Assembly (NCBI GenBank): GCA_937903155.1
Contig: CALCZU010000110.1
Location: 1 to 8,997, forward strand
Origin: an uncultured Bdellovibrionales bacterium
GTDB taxonomy: Bacteria; Bdellovibrionota; FAC87; UBA2466
Reading direction: 5' to 3'
DNA length: 8,997 nucleotides
Positions 1-7,207 of this stretch are shown here, piece after piece; within the stretch, counting starts at the first letter, position 1, and every line of letters starts with the position of its first letter. The translations under genes and the position numbers were made by a program. Under the pieces are notes generated by a model. The model made no database searches and was not told the origin of the DNA. It saw only the letters and a program-made list of their open reading frames with translations.

Positions 1-5
1 TAGAC

Positions 6-48
6 TGTTAGGGATGTCCTGTCAGACTTTGTTAGGGATGTAGTGTCA
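6..48. repeat. Tandem short direct repeats at window edge, possible mobile element end
   Basis: Two copies of a 19-bp motif, TGTTAGGGATGTnnTGTCA, lie at 6-24 and 30-48 with a period of 24 bp. They match at 17 of 19 positions, differing only at the two bases marked n. Short directly repeated blocks like these are typical of transposase-binding sites near insertion sequence termini, and the pattern reminds me of IS481-type ends. No transposase gene is visible because the window starts here. The repeats are seen; the link to an IS is inference. They could instead be binding sites of an unrelated regulator. Confidence 0.4.
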
Positions 49-106
49 CTGAACATGCTGCGCACCCTCGCAATGACAGATTTCTGAGACATTCGATGAA
101 TACTTC

Positions 107-1126
107 TCAAGTCGTTTTCAAAGTGAGACTGACAACTGCTTGGATGCATTGAAACGGCGGCGTTAAAATTGCGGGATTCGCATCGATCAAAGACTGGAGG
201 TACTCTTTCGACTGAAAGGAAGTTTTCGCTTGCTCTTTCGTCTCCAAAAAATAAAGAAATTCGAGTTTGGGAATCAGGTGAGATTTTTTTGCTGCCACAA
301 AAATCTCTCTCGCTTTTTCCACGATTTCGTCTGGGATCTGGTCTCCCCATTCCGCTTTGTATTCAATTCCGTTGTCCGAGAGAATTTTCGCCAAATCGAA
401 TTCGATGTAAGGCATGCTGTCATTTATTTTTAACCAAAGCGCGTTCTCAGGCCCTTTTTGGTTTTTAACCTTTTTGCCGGTCGAATCCATTTTTACTTTG
501 CGCGCGAGCAAAGACACGAGATAGCGATTGGGATTGTCTTTAACCGTATTAAATGCGGGAGGGCATGCCGCTAACACTTCCGCACTCTCGGATAAGTAGA
601 CTTTCTGCCGGGTTTTCATTTGCTGCCAAAATTCCACGGGAGAGAGTTTATGAAGATCTTCTACGACCTCTACCGCGATGGTTTCTGCCCCCAGATAAAA
701 AGACAAATACCAATCGTGGTGTCCGTCTAAAATCACATACCCCTGAGGGCCACGAATCACTTTAATAGGGTCTGCTTTAGAGACCGAACTTTTTCCTTCG
801 TCGTACGATAGCTTGAACGTTCCGTCCTTTTTGGTTTTAAAATCGCCGTCTTTTTCTTTTTCGCGCATTTTAAAGAAAATATTGTCGACCGAGATTTCGG
901 GTTGCCCGCGAATGAGTTCTGTGAGGAGCAAAAAGCCGACTTCGCCCTGTTTTAATTTGGTGGGTTTAACACTGTAGTTTTCGACGCTGAGTTCTTTCCA
1001 ATAGGCGTTAACTCGCTTAAAAAACTTTTGAACGTGATTTGCTTGAGATTCGGGCCCGGCAGACATGTTTGAACAATACCCTATTAATGTCAGAAAGACC
1101 GCCCATCCGAAAACTTTTGCTTTCAT
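107..1126 (-). CDS. Exported ParB-like (ParBc_2-type) domain protein
   Basis: Encodes 339 residues from the ATG at 1126. An upstream in-frame ATG at 1156 would add 10 residues, but 1126 is preferred because it places a signal peptide at the N terminus (Lys-rich start, then a hydrophobic run VFGWAVFLTLIGY) and has a GGGGAG ribosome site about 9 nt upstream. The protein contains a ParB/sulfiredoxin-like domain of the ParBc_2 type: a PTKLKQGEVG segment near residues 55-65 and VILDGHHDWYLSFYLGA near 131-147, with the D-G-H-H motif at about 134-137. The family is called a putative ParB-like nuclease, but activity is poorly established. Classical chromosome-partition ParB is cytoplasmic and has a helix-turn-helix domain; I see neither trait here. 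A cysteine follows the hydrophobic run, but the preceding Tyr makes a poor lipobox, so release by signal peptidase I after SNMSA is more likely. It is transcribed divergently from bamA. The domain call is fairly sure; the function is unknown. Confidence 0.8.
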   Translation of the reverse strand: MKAKVFGWAVFLTLIGYCSNMSAGPESQANHVQKFFKRVNAYWKELSVENYSVKPTKLKQGEVGFLLLTELIRGQPEISVDNIFFKMREKEKDGDFKTKKDGTFKLSYDEGKSSVSKADPIKVIRGPQGYVILDGHHDWYLSFYLGAETIAVEVVEDLHKLSPVEFWQQMKTRQKVYLSESAEVLAACPPAFNTVKDNPNRYLVSLLARKVKMDSTGKKVKNQKGPENALWLKINDSMPYIEFDLAKILSDNGIEYKAEWGDQIPDEIVEKAREIFVAAKKSHLIPKLEFLYFLETKEQAKTSFQSKEYLQSLIDANPAILTPPFQCIQAVVSLTLKTT

Positions 1127-1215
1127 ATCCCCGTTCTCCCCCTGAAGACCATTCATTCCATTTTCAAAACCAGATGTCGAATCAATTTGGCGATAATGCT
1201 AAACGTCATGGCACA

Positions 1216-1229
1216 AACTCGGCCGAGTT
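1216..1229. promoter_or_regulatory. Perfect 14-bp palindrome in divergent intergenic region
   Basis: AACTCGGCCGAGTT is a perfect inverted repeat with no spacer, placed 90 bp upstream of the ParB-like gene start and about 160 bp upstream of bamA. Its position between divergent genes suits an operator for a dimeric regulator. I could not identify a convincing sigma70 promoter that it overlaps, so the role is inferred only. Confidence 0.3.
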
Positions 1230-1325
1230 ACGTCTACAGGTAAATGACGAAATCCATAAAATAGAGAGCCCTTTTCATTTACAAAGGGGGGGTCGTGTGT
1301 GTACAATCGGCAAGAATTTTAAGTG

Positions 1326-1331
1326 TAATAA
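1326..1331 (+). promoter_or_regulatory. bamA: Tentative -10 element of the bamA-skp operon
   Basis: TAATAA at 1326-1331 resembles a -10 hexamer and sits at the centre of an 11-bp odd palindrome (GTAAT-A-ATTAC, 1325-1335). The only -35-like hexamer upstream, TGTACA at 1300-1305, is 20 bp away and too far for a canonical sigma70 promoter. A promoter must exist somewhere in this region to drive bamA, but this assignment is weak. Confidence 0.25.
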
Positions 1332-1334
1332 TTA

Positions 1335-1359
1335 CCGATACTTAACTGAAACGTATCGG
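1335..1359 (+). promoter_or_regulatory. bamA: Inverted repeat in the bamA leader
   Basis: CCGATAC (1335-1341) and GTATCGG (1353-1359) are perfect 7-bp complements separated by 11 nt. The repeat ends 28 nt before the bamA start codon and 10 nt before its ribosome site. It could form a leader hairpin in the mRNA or be a protein-binding site near the transcription start. It is not followed by a T-run, so it is not an intrinsic terminator. Confidence 0.4.
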
Positions 1360-1387
1360 AACTGACTTTAAGGATAGGGCGACACTT

Positions 1388-3793
1388 TTGTTGAAAGAGT
1401 TCTTTGTAAGTGCAGCGAGAAAGGGTTTCCTTCCTCTATTAAGTGTTCTTGTTATTGCTTCTCCATTGGTGGCAGCCAAGGAAGAAATCATCAAGGCGAT
1501 TGAAGTCCACGGCAATCGGAAGATTGAAAAACCAGCGGTGATTCAAAAAATCCGTTCGGCTGTGGGAACTCCGCTGAATCGCGACATCTTGCGCGAAGAT
1601 ATTCGGACGATCTTTTCGTCCGGGTTTTTTGAAAGTGTAGAAGCTTCTGAAGACGATTTCGAAGGCGGCATTAAGCTTATCTTCGAAGTGAAAGAAAAAG
1701 CCATTGTTTCGACGATCGAATATAAAGGCCTCGACGCCTTAGATAAAGATGACATCAAAGACCAGATACAAGTCAAAGAATTCGAAGTGGTGGATCTTCA
1801 AAAGATTAAAGCCACCGTCGAAAAACTGCAGAATAAATACGAAGAAAAGGGCTACTACTTAGCCGATATCCGCTACGAAATTGTTCCGGACACTTCTCGC
1901 AATGAAGCAAAGATCATTTTTAATATCGAAGAAAACGATAAGATCCAGGTTAAAAAAATCAATATCATCGGCGCGAAAAAAGTCCTCGCGGATGATTTGA
2001 AGTCCGTCATGCAAACCAAAGAGGGTGGTCCGTTTTCATTTATTTCTGGAAGTGGTGCTTACCGAGAAGCCGTTTTCGAACGCGATATCGCGGCCATGGG
2101 TTTTTACTACGGAACGATGGGGTATGTTCGCGCTCGATTTGGAAAACCTGAAGTCACGGTCTCCCCCGATAAGAAATACATTTACATCACATTCTCAGTC
2201 GAAGAGGGCGAGCAGTATTTCGTCGGAAAAGTCGATTTCGCCGGAGATCTACTCTATCGTCGCGATGAATTGGCGGCCGATTCTGCTCTCATTACGGGAG
2301 AGGTCTTTAATACGGAGACTTTGCGTCGCGAAACCTTAAAGTACACTGAAAAATATTCTGATTTAGGATACGCGTTTGCAAACGTGGTTCCTCAACCGAT
2401 GATTCACGACGATACCAAGACCGTCGACGTCACTTACGAAGTTGAGCGCGGAGAACGCGTTTTTATCGGTAAAATCGTAGTGACGAGCAATACTCGAACT
2501 AAGGACAAGGTGGTTCGAAGAGAATTGACGATTAGAGAAGGCGAGCTTTTCAGCGGTTCTAAAAAACGTACGAGTCGTGAAAATGTGATGCGACTCGGCT
2601 TTTTTGATAGCGTTGAGTTTCACCAGACGACCTCCAAGACGGATCCCAACGTAGTCGATGTCGAAGTGAGAGTGAAAGAGCGCTCGACCGGGCAACTTGT
2701 GATTGGCGCAGGCTATGCAACCGGAGATGTGGGCTTCACAGCGCACGCTCAGCTTTCTCAAAATAACTTTTTAGGCAACGGACAGGTCGCAAGTTTCTCC
2801 GCGGAGATGAGAACGGGACAAAGTTTTTATCAGTTTAACTTAAACGTCCAGGAGCCCTATGTGGGTTCGACGCTTTGGAGTTTAGGGGGAGATCTTTATC
2901 AGATTCGAAGAGAGATCTACGCCATTTCATCGGTTCCGACCTTCTCGGAAACCCGAACCGGAACCGGGATTAAACTCGGTCATCCGATCGTCGAGTACAC
3001 GAATCTTTATTTAAACTATAAGTACGAGCACAGTTATGTGCCTTCGCCTTCCATTATCGATCAAACGTTGATCTCGTTTGAGTCGGTGAACGGTTATACG
3101 AGTAGTTCGACCGCGAGCATCGTATTTGATAAGCGAGATGACCGTTATGATCCTCGCTCAGGGTACTACTGGAGTTTGTCGAATGAGTTCGCAGGGCTCG
3201 GCGGAGACCGGCATTTTAACAAGTCGTCGTTGAATATTAAATTCTTCTATCCTTTGTTCTGGGATTTTATTTTCCGTGTGAATGTCGTCGGAGGTTCGGT
3301 TTCTTCGACCCGGTCGGATGAAGAAGTTCCGGTGACCGAACTTTACACGCTCGGGGGCTTAGGAAACTTGCGCGGATATGACTTCGCAAGGGTCGGACCC
3401 AAACGAATTATCGGTGAAGGCTTAACAGCAGATTCGCCCTTGCTGGGAGATAGAGCGCGCTTTAAACCGGCCGTGCCTCCGAATACGGTCAATCAGACAA
3501 GTCTGAAAGGCTCTGAGTTTGTTTACGGTGGACACAATCAAGCCTTTTTGCAAACCGAAATTGAATTTCCTATTCTGAAAGAAGCGCGTCTGAGAGGAGT
3601 TCTTTTCTTCGATGCAGGGAATGCTTGGGATGATTTTAATAATATTCCCGACAATCGTCGGAAACTTTATATGGATGTCGGATGGGGCTTACGCTGGTTT
3701 ACGCCTATCGGTCCCTTGCGTTTTGAATTTGGCTACCCTATCGTTAACTCAGGTTCACCGATCTTCCAGTTTAGTATCGGTCCCGCTTTCTAA
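1388..3793 (+). CDS. bamA: Outer membrane protein assembly factor BamA
   Basis: BamA is the central subunit of the BAM complex, which folds and inserts beta-barrel proteins into the outer membrane. The 801-residue product is close to the usual length (about 810 in E. coli). It begins with a signal peptide (hydrophobic FLPLLSVLVIASPLVAA, residues 14-30). Five POTRA repeats follow at roughly 32-104, 105-185, 186-277, 278-358 and 359-436, several opening with the typical GxxxFxG- or IxVxGN-like strand, for example IKAIEVHGNRKI. The C-terminal 16-strand barrel occupies about 437-801. The barrel carries the conserved loop-6 motif as LRGYD (661-665) and ends in the expected aromatic residue (FSIGPAF). 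Translation must start at TTG, either 1388 or the adjacent 1391: an in-frame stop lies at 1343-1345, no ATG follows it, and AAGGATAGGG at 1370-1379 is the ribosome site. It is first in an operon with skp. The function is certain at family level. Confidence 0.97.
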   Translation: MLKEFFVSAARKGFLPLLSVLVIASPLVAAKEEIIKAIEVHGNRKIEKPAVIQKIRSAVGTPLNRDILREDIRTIFSSGFFESVEASEDDFEGGIKLIFEVKEKAIVSTIEYKGLDALDKDDIKDQIQVKEFEVVDLQKIKATVEKLQNKYEEKGYYLADIRYEIVPDTSRNEAKIIFNIEENDKIQVKKINIIGAKKVLADDLKSVMQTKEGGPFSFISGSGAYREAVFERDIAAMGFYYGTMGYVRARFGKPEVTVSPDKKYIYITFSVEEGEQYFVGKVDFAGDLLYRRDELAADSALITGEVFNTETLRRETLKYTEKYSDLGYAFANVVPQPMIHDDTKTVDVTYEVERGERVFIGKIVVTSNTRTKDKVVRRELTIREGELFSGSKKRTSRENVMRLGFFDSVEFHQTTSKTDPNVVDVEVRVKERSTGQLVIGAGYATGDVGFTAHAQLSQNNFLGNGQVASFSAEMRTGQSFYQFNLNVQEPYVGSTLWSLGGDLYQIRREIYAISSVPTFSETRTGTGIKLGHPIVEYTNLYLNYKYEHSYVPSPSIIDQTLISFESVNGYTSSSTASIVFDKRDDRYDPRSGYYWSLSNEFAGLGGDRHFNKSSLNIKFFYPLFWDFIFRVNVVGGSVSSTRSDEEVPVTELYTLGGLGNLRGYDFARVGPKRIIGEGLTADSPLLGDRARFKPAVPPNTVNQTSLKGSEFVYGGHNQAFLQTEIEFPILKEARLRGVLFFDAGNAWDDFNNIPDNRRKLYMDVGWGLRWFTPIGPLRFEFGYPIVNSGSPIFQFSIGPAF

Positions 3794-3797
3794 GGAG
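3792..3797 (+). promoter_or_regulatory. Ribosome binding site overlapping the bamA stop
   Basis: AAGGAG lies 6 nt before the ATG at 3804 and includes the last two bases of the bamA TAA. Ribosomes ending bamA translation would finish on the initiation site of the next gene, which suggests translational coupling. It also decides the start of the chaperone: the reading frame is open back to 3612, but the part before 3804 overlaps the BamA barrel. Confidence 0.8.
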
Positions 3798-3803
3798 AAA
3801 ATC

Positions 3804-4346
3804 ATGAAACTAACAATCCAATTCGCCGCCATCTTCTTGGCGCTGAGTTCGTCGAGTCTAATGGCTGCTGAGACAACAGGTTCTGCTTTTAAAGTGGGAT
3901 TTGTGGATCTTCAAAAAGCTTTGCAATCGGTGGATGCCGGCAAAACTGCAAAATCTGATTTAGAAAAAAAGGTCACTGCAAAAAGAACCGAACTTGAAAA
4001 AGCTCAAGCGGCTCTTCAGCAAGAAGCCGAAGCTTTCGAAAAAAAAGCTGCTCTTTTAAGCGATGCCGAAAAACAAAAGAAACAAGTCGAGCTTCAAAAG
4101 AAGTTTGCCGAACTTCAAAAGAGTGCGTCCGAATCCCAGATGGATCTCCAAAAACACGAACGTGAATTGACGAAGCCTCTCATCGACGAATTACGGGCTA
4201 TCATCGAAGGCATTGGTCGCGATAAGAATCTTCAACTCGTTTTAGAAAAAAACGAAGGCGCTGTTCTTTACTCCCAAGGGGGCGAAGATTTAACAGAAGC
4301 GGTCATCACGAAATTCAATTCGACTCATAAATCGAAGAAGAAATAA
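3804..4346 (+). CDS. skp: OmpH/Skp-family periplasmic chaperone
   Basis: Encodes 180 residues. Skp-family chaperones are periplasmic trimers whose long coiled-coil arms hold unfolded outer-membrane proteins on the way to BamA. The signal peptide (MKLTIQFAAIFLALSSSSLMAA) is probably cleaved near residue 22. The mature part begins with a beta strand, FKVGFVDLQKAL (about 29-40), the usual opening of the OmpH domain. A highly charged Lys/Glu/Gln/Ala coiled coil follows from about 45 to 130. The C-terminal return helix and strands (LIDELRAIIEGIGRDKNLQLVLEK) are followed by a Lys-rich end. It is slightly longer than E. coli Skp (161 residues with its signal). The gene starts 10 nt after bamA ends, so it is an operon partner with the expected pathway link. 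Genes for lipid A synthesis often found next in line (lpxD, fabZ) are absent here, because the next gene is convergent. Confidence 0.93.
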   Translation: MKLTIQFAAIFLALSSSSLMAAETTGSAFKVGFVDLQKALQSVDAGKTAKSDLEKKVTAKRTELEKAQAALQQEAEAFEKKAALLSDAEKQKKQVELQKKFAELQKSASESQMDLQKHERELTKPLIDELRAIIEGIGRDKNLQLVLEKNEGAVLYSQGGEDLTEAVITKFNSTHKSKKK

Positions 4347-4347
4347 T

Positions 4348-6921
4348 TCATTCTAGTTCTTTAGTGATGACTTGATTTTCTAAGATCCAACTCGTGGCTT
4401 CGACGCCGATGATTCGGTCGGGTTTAAGGTTGTCGAAGGGTTTGCCGAGCGTTGTTTCGAGGAACTCTGCATATCGGTTTTTGAGGCTTGATTTCTGCCA
4501 CACTCCCATTCCTAAGCTTTCTCCAGGGGAATTGAGCAACTTGGCAGCGGTCAGTCTCAACAGATACGGATACGTAAATTGAGGAAGCTTTGGAAGGGCC
4601 GTCGACGCGGCCGCAAGACCTGTCAATTCGCTCGTAGGTAATCCCATTGAGCCTAATCCCAAAGAGAGCGAAAGCAAGGGGATCCCTTCGACCTGTTTTG
4701 AGGGATGGATTGCCGTTAAAACCTCCCAGGCTTTTTCTTCGAGAACTCCCATGAATTGAACTCCGACGGCGTGATCAATCACACGGTTTCCGGCGGGTTG
4801 CCATTTCCCGTCGACCTTTTTCTGTTCTTCAGAAAGGGCATTGATTTCGGCGTCCGCGAGAGCAACCCGCAGGTTTTTTAGAAAGTTTGCCACTTTCTTT
4901 TCCATGATTTCGATATCTTCGTCCGAAAAGGAATGGGTATTGCCTTCGGCATCGGTTCCGGAGCGGTATTCTGGGCTTCGAACAATTTTAGAAAAGTTTT
5001 CAGCAACCGATTTATAGTAATTTTTCGGCATCTCAAACGCTGCGGCGACATTTCCCGAGACGCGTGTAATTTCAGCCTGCACAAAGTCGCGTTCTGCTTT
5101 TTTTGCATTTTCGGGATCGAATGTTCTTTGTAAAACTTTTAGAAAATGCGTGTCGTTTTTAAACGCTTTCGCTAGGAGCGCTCTTTTAGCAAAAAATCCA
5201 TTCTCGAAAGCCTGAGCCTGGATAGAGACTCCCGCAAGTGCGTTGGCTTCTTCTCGCGCTCTTGCGTCTGTTCGGAAGTTGATAAAAACTTCTGCTAACT
5301 GAAAAGGTAAAGACTCAAGTTGATCTTTGGCTTCTTCGATCGCAAATTCGATGGGTGAAGCGCCCGAATCAAACTTTGTACAATCTAAAAAACGCTCTTG
5401 ATCCGAGTCGGTGCAGAAAAAAGGGCTGTTTTTAGAAGAAGGCATTTCGCCGAAGTAAAGCGCGCGAATCGCCATTCGATCGTATTCGGGAATCGTTCCG
5501 CTTGCGATCTGGTATCCGTGCATGATTTCTTGCATAAAGGGCAAATAATCCATCACCGAATTCGAAATCAGAATATCTTTTTTGAGATTTCCCGTCTTCA
5601 CAAACGAAACAAATTCTTTAGGGGTGTCTGAAAGTTTTAAGTTCGAAACGAGTGACCCTGCAAAGTTGTGTCTTAAGCCCAAAGTATGGCCAATTTCGTG
5701 GGCAATCGTATTTCGAAGCTTGTCTTGCGAGATTTTCAAAATTTGAGAATCTGAAATTGTAGAGTCTGCGACCATTCGTACTAAATCTTTTTTGCTAAAA
5801 GTTCGGCGAGCCTCCAACGAACAAAGACGACCTTGCTTAAATCCTTTTAAGGAAAGTTCGACATGGGAGTGCGATTTATTTTCTTCTTCCGCAAAGCGTT
5901 TGAGCTGTTTTCGTACATCCGCTCGAGCGTTCATCGCCATAATGGATGGAAAATAAACTTGAGCGTGGAGGATTTGGCCGGTGAGCGGGTCTACTTGCGC
6001 ATCGGCGTACGCCGCTTCGGCGGAATCGTCTGTGACCCATTGAACGACATTGTAATGAAAATCGGGTGCAACTACGCCTGCGGGTGCATCGATGGCTTTG
6101 ACCCGTTCTTCGCCGAAAATTTTATTCCAAAAAAGAATTCCTTCTTTCATGGCTTGTCGATACTGAGCGGGCGTGTTGGCAGAGATTGCGTAAACGATGG
6201 GCTGTTTCGGATGAAATCGCGTCACGTACGCTTGCGACGTACCTAATTCAGAATTGATAAGGGGTGCGGTCTCAAAAAAACGCATTCGTTCGGGCGCAAT
6301 CGGGGTGACTTTTTCGTACGTGGAGTCTGGATTGTACGGCGAGAGGTAATATTTGACTTGAACGGGCACGCTAACTTCGCCTTTGCCTTCGATGGCGCGA
6401 GCGGTTTGCATGACTTGATGGATGATGAGGCTCTCTTTGGTTGCGAGTTTCATTTCTTTCAAAAAACTAGAGCGCGTTTGTAAGACAGAGAAATGGTGGT
6501 CACGATCATATTTCTGATTTTCTTCATCGGGCCATTCGATGGCCGAAAAGATTTGGTACATCCCTTTATTAAAGTCGAGTTCGATAGAGTCAGAATTCTC
6601 TTTGATAATCTCAAAATCCGCGATGAGGAGACTGACAGGAATTTCGTTTGAAACGACATGGCCTTTGGAGGATTCGAATAAGAGGACTTTGTTCCCCACC
6701 TTTTTAAAGCTGACAAGTCGACTCTTGCGACTGACGCCCATTTCGCTTTCAATCAAAACACTTTGGAAGAGGAGGTCTTTGTCTAAAACCGCGTTTTTTA
6801 GGATGAGGTTTGGAAAATGGCTCGTATCGAACAGATCCGAGTTTTGAGAACCGGATTTTTTAGAACAACTTAAAACTAGAAAAGACAATGCGAACGCGAA
6901 AACCGTTAAGCGAAACTTCAT
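4348..6921 (-). CDS. Zinc-dependent metalloprotease lipoprotein (DUF5117/DUF4953-like)
   Basis: Encodes 857 residues. The signal peptide ends in a lipobox, VLSC, with acylated Cys19. Ser20 follows, so outer-membrane sorting is expected. The active site is H408-E-I-G-H412-T-L-G-L-R-H418, an extended metzincin-type HExxHxxGxxH zinc motif with catalytic Glu409, followed by HNFAGS. A Met-turn candidate, VMDY, is at 456-459. Upstream, the DUF5117-type region includes GILFWNKIFG (261-270), YNVVQWVTDD (290-299) and DPLTGQILHAQVYFP (311-325), all typical of this proteobacterial and Bacteroidota metalloprotease group. The long C-terminal half is mostly helical and has no motif I recognise. Length and domain order fit the family (roughly 800-900 residues). 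Substrate is unknown; a surface or periplasmic protein is inferred from the lipoprotein signal. The gene is monocistronic with its own promoter, and its stop is 1 bp from the stop of the convergent skp. The family is confident; the biological role is not. Confidence 0.9.
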   Translation of the reverse strand: MKFRLTVFAFALSFLVLSCSKKSGSQNSDLFDTSHFPNLILKNAVLDKDLLFQSVLIESEMGVSRKSRLVSFKKVGNKVLLFESSKGHVVSNEIPVSLLIADFEIIKENSDSIELDFNKGMYQIFSAIEWPDEENQKYDRDHHFSVLQTRSSFLKEMKLATKESLIIHQVMQTARAIEGKGEVSVPVQVKYYLSPYNPDSTYEKVTPIAPERMRFFETAPLINSELGTSQAYVTRFHPKQPIVYAISANTPAQYRQAMKEGILFWNKIFGEERVKAIDAPAGVVAPDFHYNVVQWVTDDSAEAAYADAQVDPLTGQILHAQVYFPSIMAMNARADVRKQLKRFAEEENKSHSHVELSLKGFKQGRLCSLEARRTFSKKDLVRMVADSTISDSQILKISQDKLRNTIAHEIGHTLGLRHNFAGSLVSNLKLSDTPKEFVSFVKTGNLKKDILISNSVMDYLPFMQEIMHGYQIASGTIPEYDRMAIRALYFGEMPSSKNSPFFCTDSDQERFLDCTKFDSGASPIEFAIEEAKDQLESLPFQLAEVFINFRTDARAREEANALAGVSIQAQAFENGFFAKRALLAKAFKNDTHFLKVLQRTFDPENAKKAERDFVQAEITRVSGNVAAAFEMPKNYYKSVAENFSKIVRSPEYRSGTDAEGNTHSFSDEDIEIMEKKVANFLKNLRVALADAEINALSEEQKKVDGKWQPAGNRVIDHAVGVQFMGVLEEKAWEVLTAIHPSKQVEGIPLLSLSLGLGSMGLPTSELTGLAAASTALPKLPQFTYPYLLRLTAAKLLNSPGESLGMGVWQKSSLKNRYAEFLETTLGKPFDNLKPDRIIGVEATSWILENQVITKELE

Positions 6922-6955
6922 ACTGACACCCTACAAATTTGAATTTTAAGGGCGA

Positions 6956-6984
6956 AATATAGGGGAATTGACTCGTAGAGTCAA
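6956..6984 (-). promoter_or_regulatory. Sigma70-type promoter of the metalloprotease gene
   Basis: Reading the minus strand, TTGACT (6984-6979) and TATATT (6961-6956) are separated by exactly 17 bp, each matching the sigma70 consensus at 5 of 6 bases. Transcription should start near 6949, giving a leader of about 28 nt. An AGGG ribosome site at 6932-6929 lies 7 nt before the ATG at 6921. Confidence 0.75.
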
Positions 6985-6986
6985 TT
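6966..6986. promoter_or_regulatory. 9+3+9 palindrome over the -35 box, probable operator
   Basis: AATTGACTC (6966-6974) and GAGTCAATT (6978-6986) are perfect inverted repeats around a GTA centre. The site covers the whole -35 box and most of the spacer of the metalloprotease promoter, the classic position for a repressor that blocks RNA polymerase. The symmetry and location are seen; the existence of a binding protein is inferred. No regulator gene is present in the window. Confidence 0.5.
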
Positions 6987-7021
6987 AATTGGGTGGGCGA
7001 GGCGGAATCTAATTGAGGTAT

Positions 7022-7061
7022 AAAAAAAGTGCCCCTTTTCGTCATTCCGAAAAGGGGCACT
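7022..7061 (-). terminator. Intrinsic terminator of the lipoprotein operon
   Basis: A perfect 14-bp stem (7028-7041 with 7048-7061, GC-rich at the base) surrounds a 6-nt loop (7042-7047). On the minus strand it is followed by a run of T (complement of the A-run at 7022-7028). It begins 5 nt after the stop codon of the small membrane protein, which supports that small gene as the true end of the operon. There is no T-run on the plus-strand side. Confidence 0.92.
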
Positions 7062-7066
7062 GAGAT

Positions 7067-7195
7067 TTACAAGACGAGCATGCTGAGGAGGACTAAGCTG
7101 AGAACCAGTATCAGTCTCATCACCATGGGACTACGAGTATCCCAGGACTCCAGCCACGCTTGGGCTTTTAATTTTGTGTCAGTGAGACGTAACAT
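7067..7195 (-). CDS. Small single-pass membrane protein (42 residues)
   Basis: An ATG at 7195 opens a 42-codon frame ending at TAA 7069-7067. The first 23 residues are polar and begin MLRLTDTKLKAQAWLESWD. Residues 24-42 (MVMRLILVLSLVLLSMLVL) form one continuous hydrophobic helix ending at the C terminus, so a small inner-membrane or tail-anchored protein is likely. It starts 12 nt after the stop of the upstream lipoprotein, and a purine-rich AAGAAGAG that overlaps that stop could serve as ribosome site, though it is a weak match. Its stop lies 5 nt before a strong terminator, placing it neatly inside the transcript. I recognise no family. Evidence is position plus the clean membrane segment, so coding status is likely but unproven. 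Confidence 0.55.
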   Translation of the reverse strand: MLRLTDTKLKAQAWLESWDTRSPMVMRLILVLSLVLLSMLVL

Positions 7196-7207
7196 TTTGG
7201 TCTCTTC

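Noticed and set aside
1269..1288. Hairpin CCCTTT/AAAGGG in the bamA upstream region as a terminator
   Set aside because: The stem is only 6 bp, neither strand has a following T-run, and no gene ends nearby.
2363..2761. 132-codon minus-strand open frame within bamA
   Set aside because: It is a shadow of the bamA coding frame with no ribosome site or recognisable domain.
3612..3803. Extended N terminus for the Skp-like protein from an upstream ATG
   Set aside because: The extension overlaps the BamA barrel in another frame and would bury the signal peptide. The ATG at 3804 has an ideal ribosome site and a standard signal sequence.
7152..7170. Plus-strand AGCC/GGCT hairpin followed by TTTTA as a terminator
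   Set aside because: The stem is only 4 bp, it lies within the small membrane protein frame, and there is no plus-strand gene upstream to terminate.
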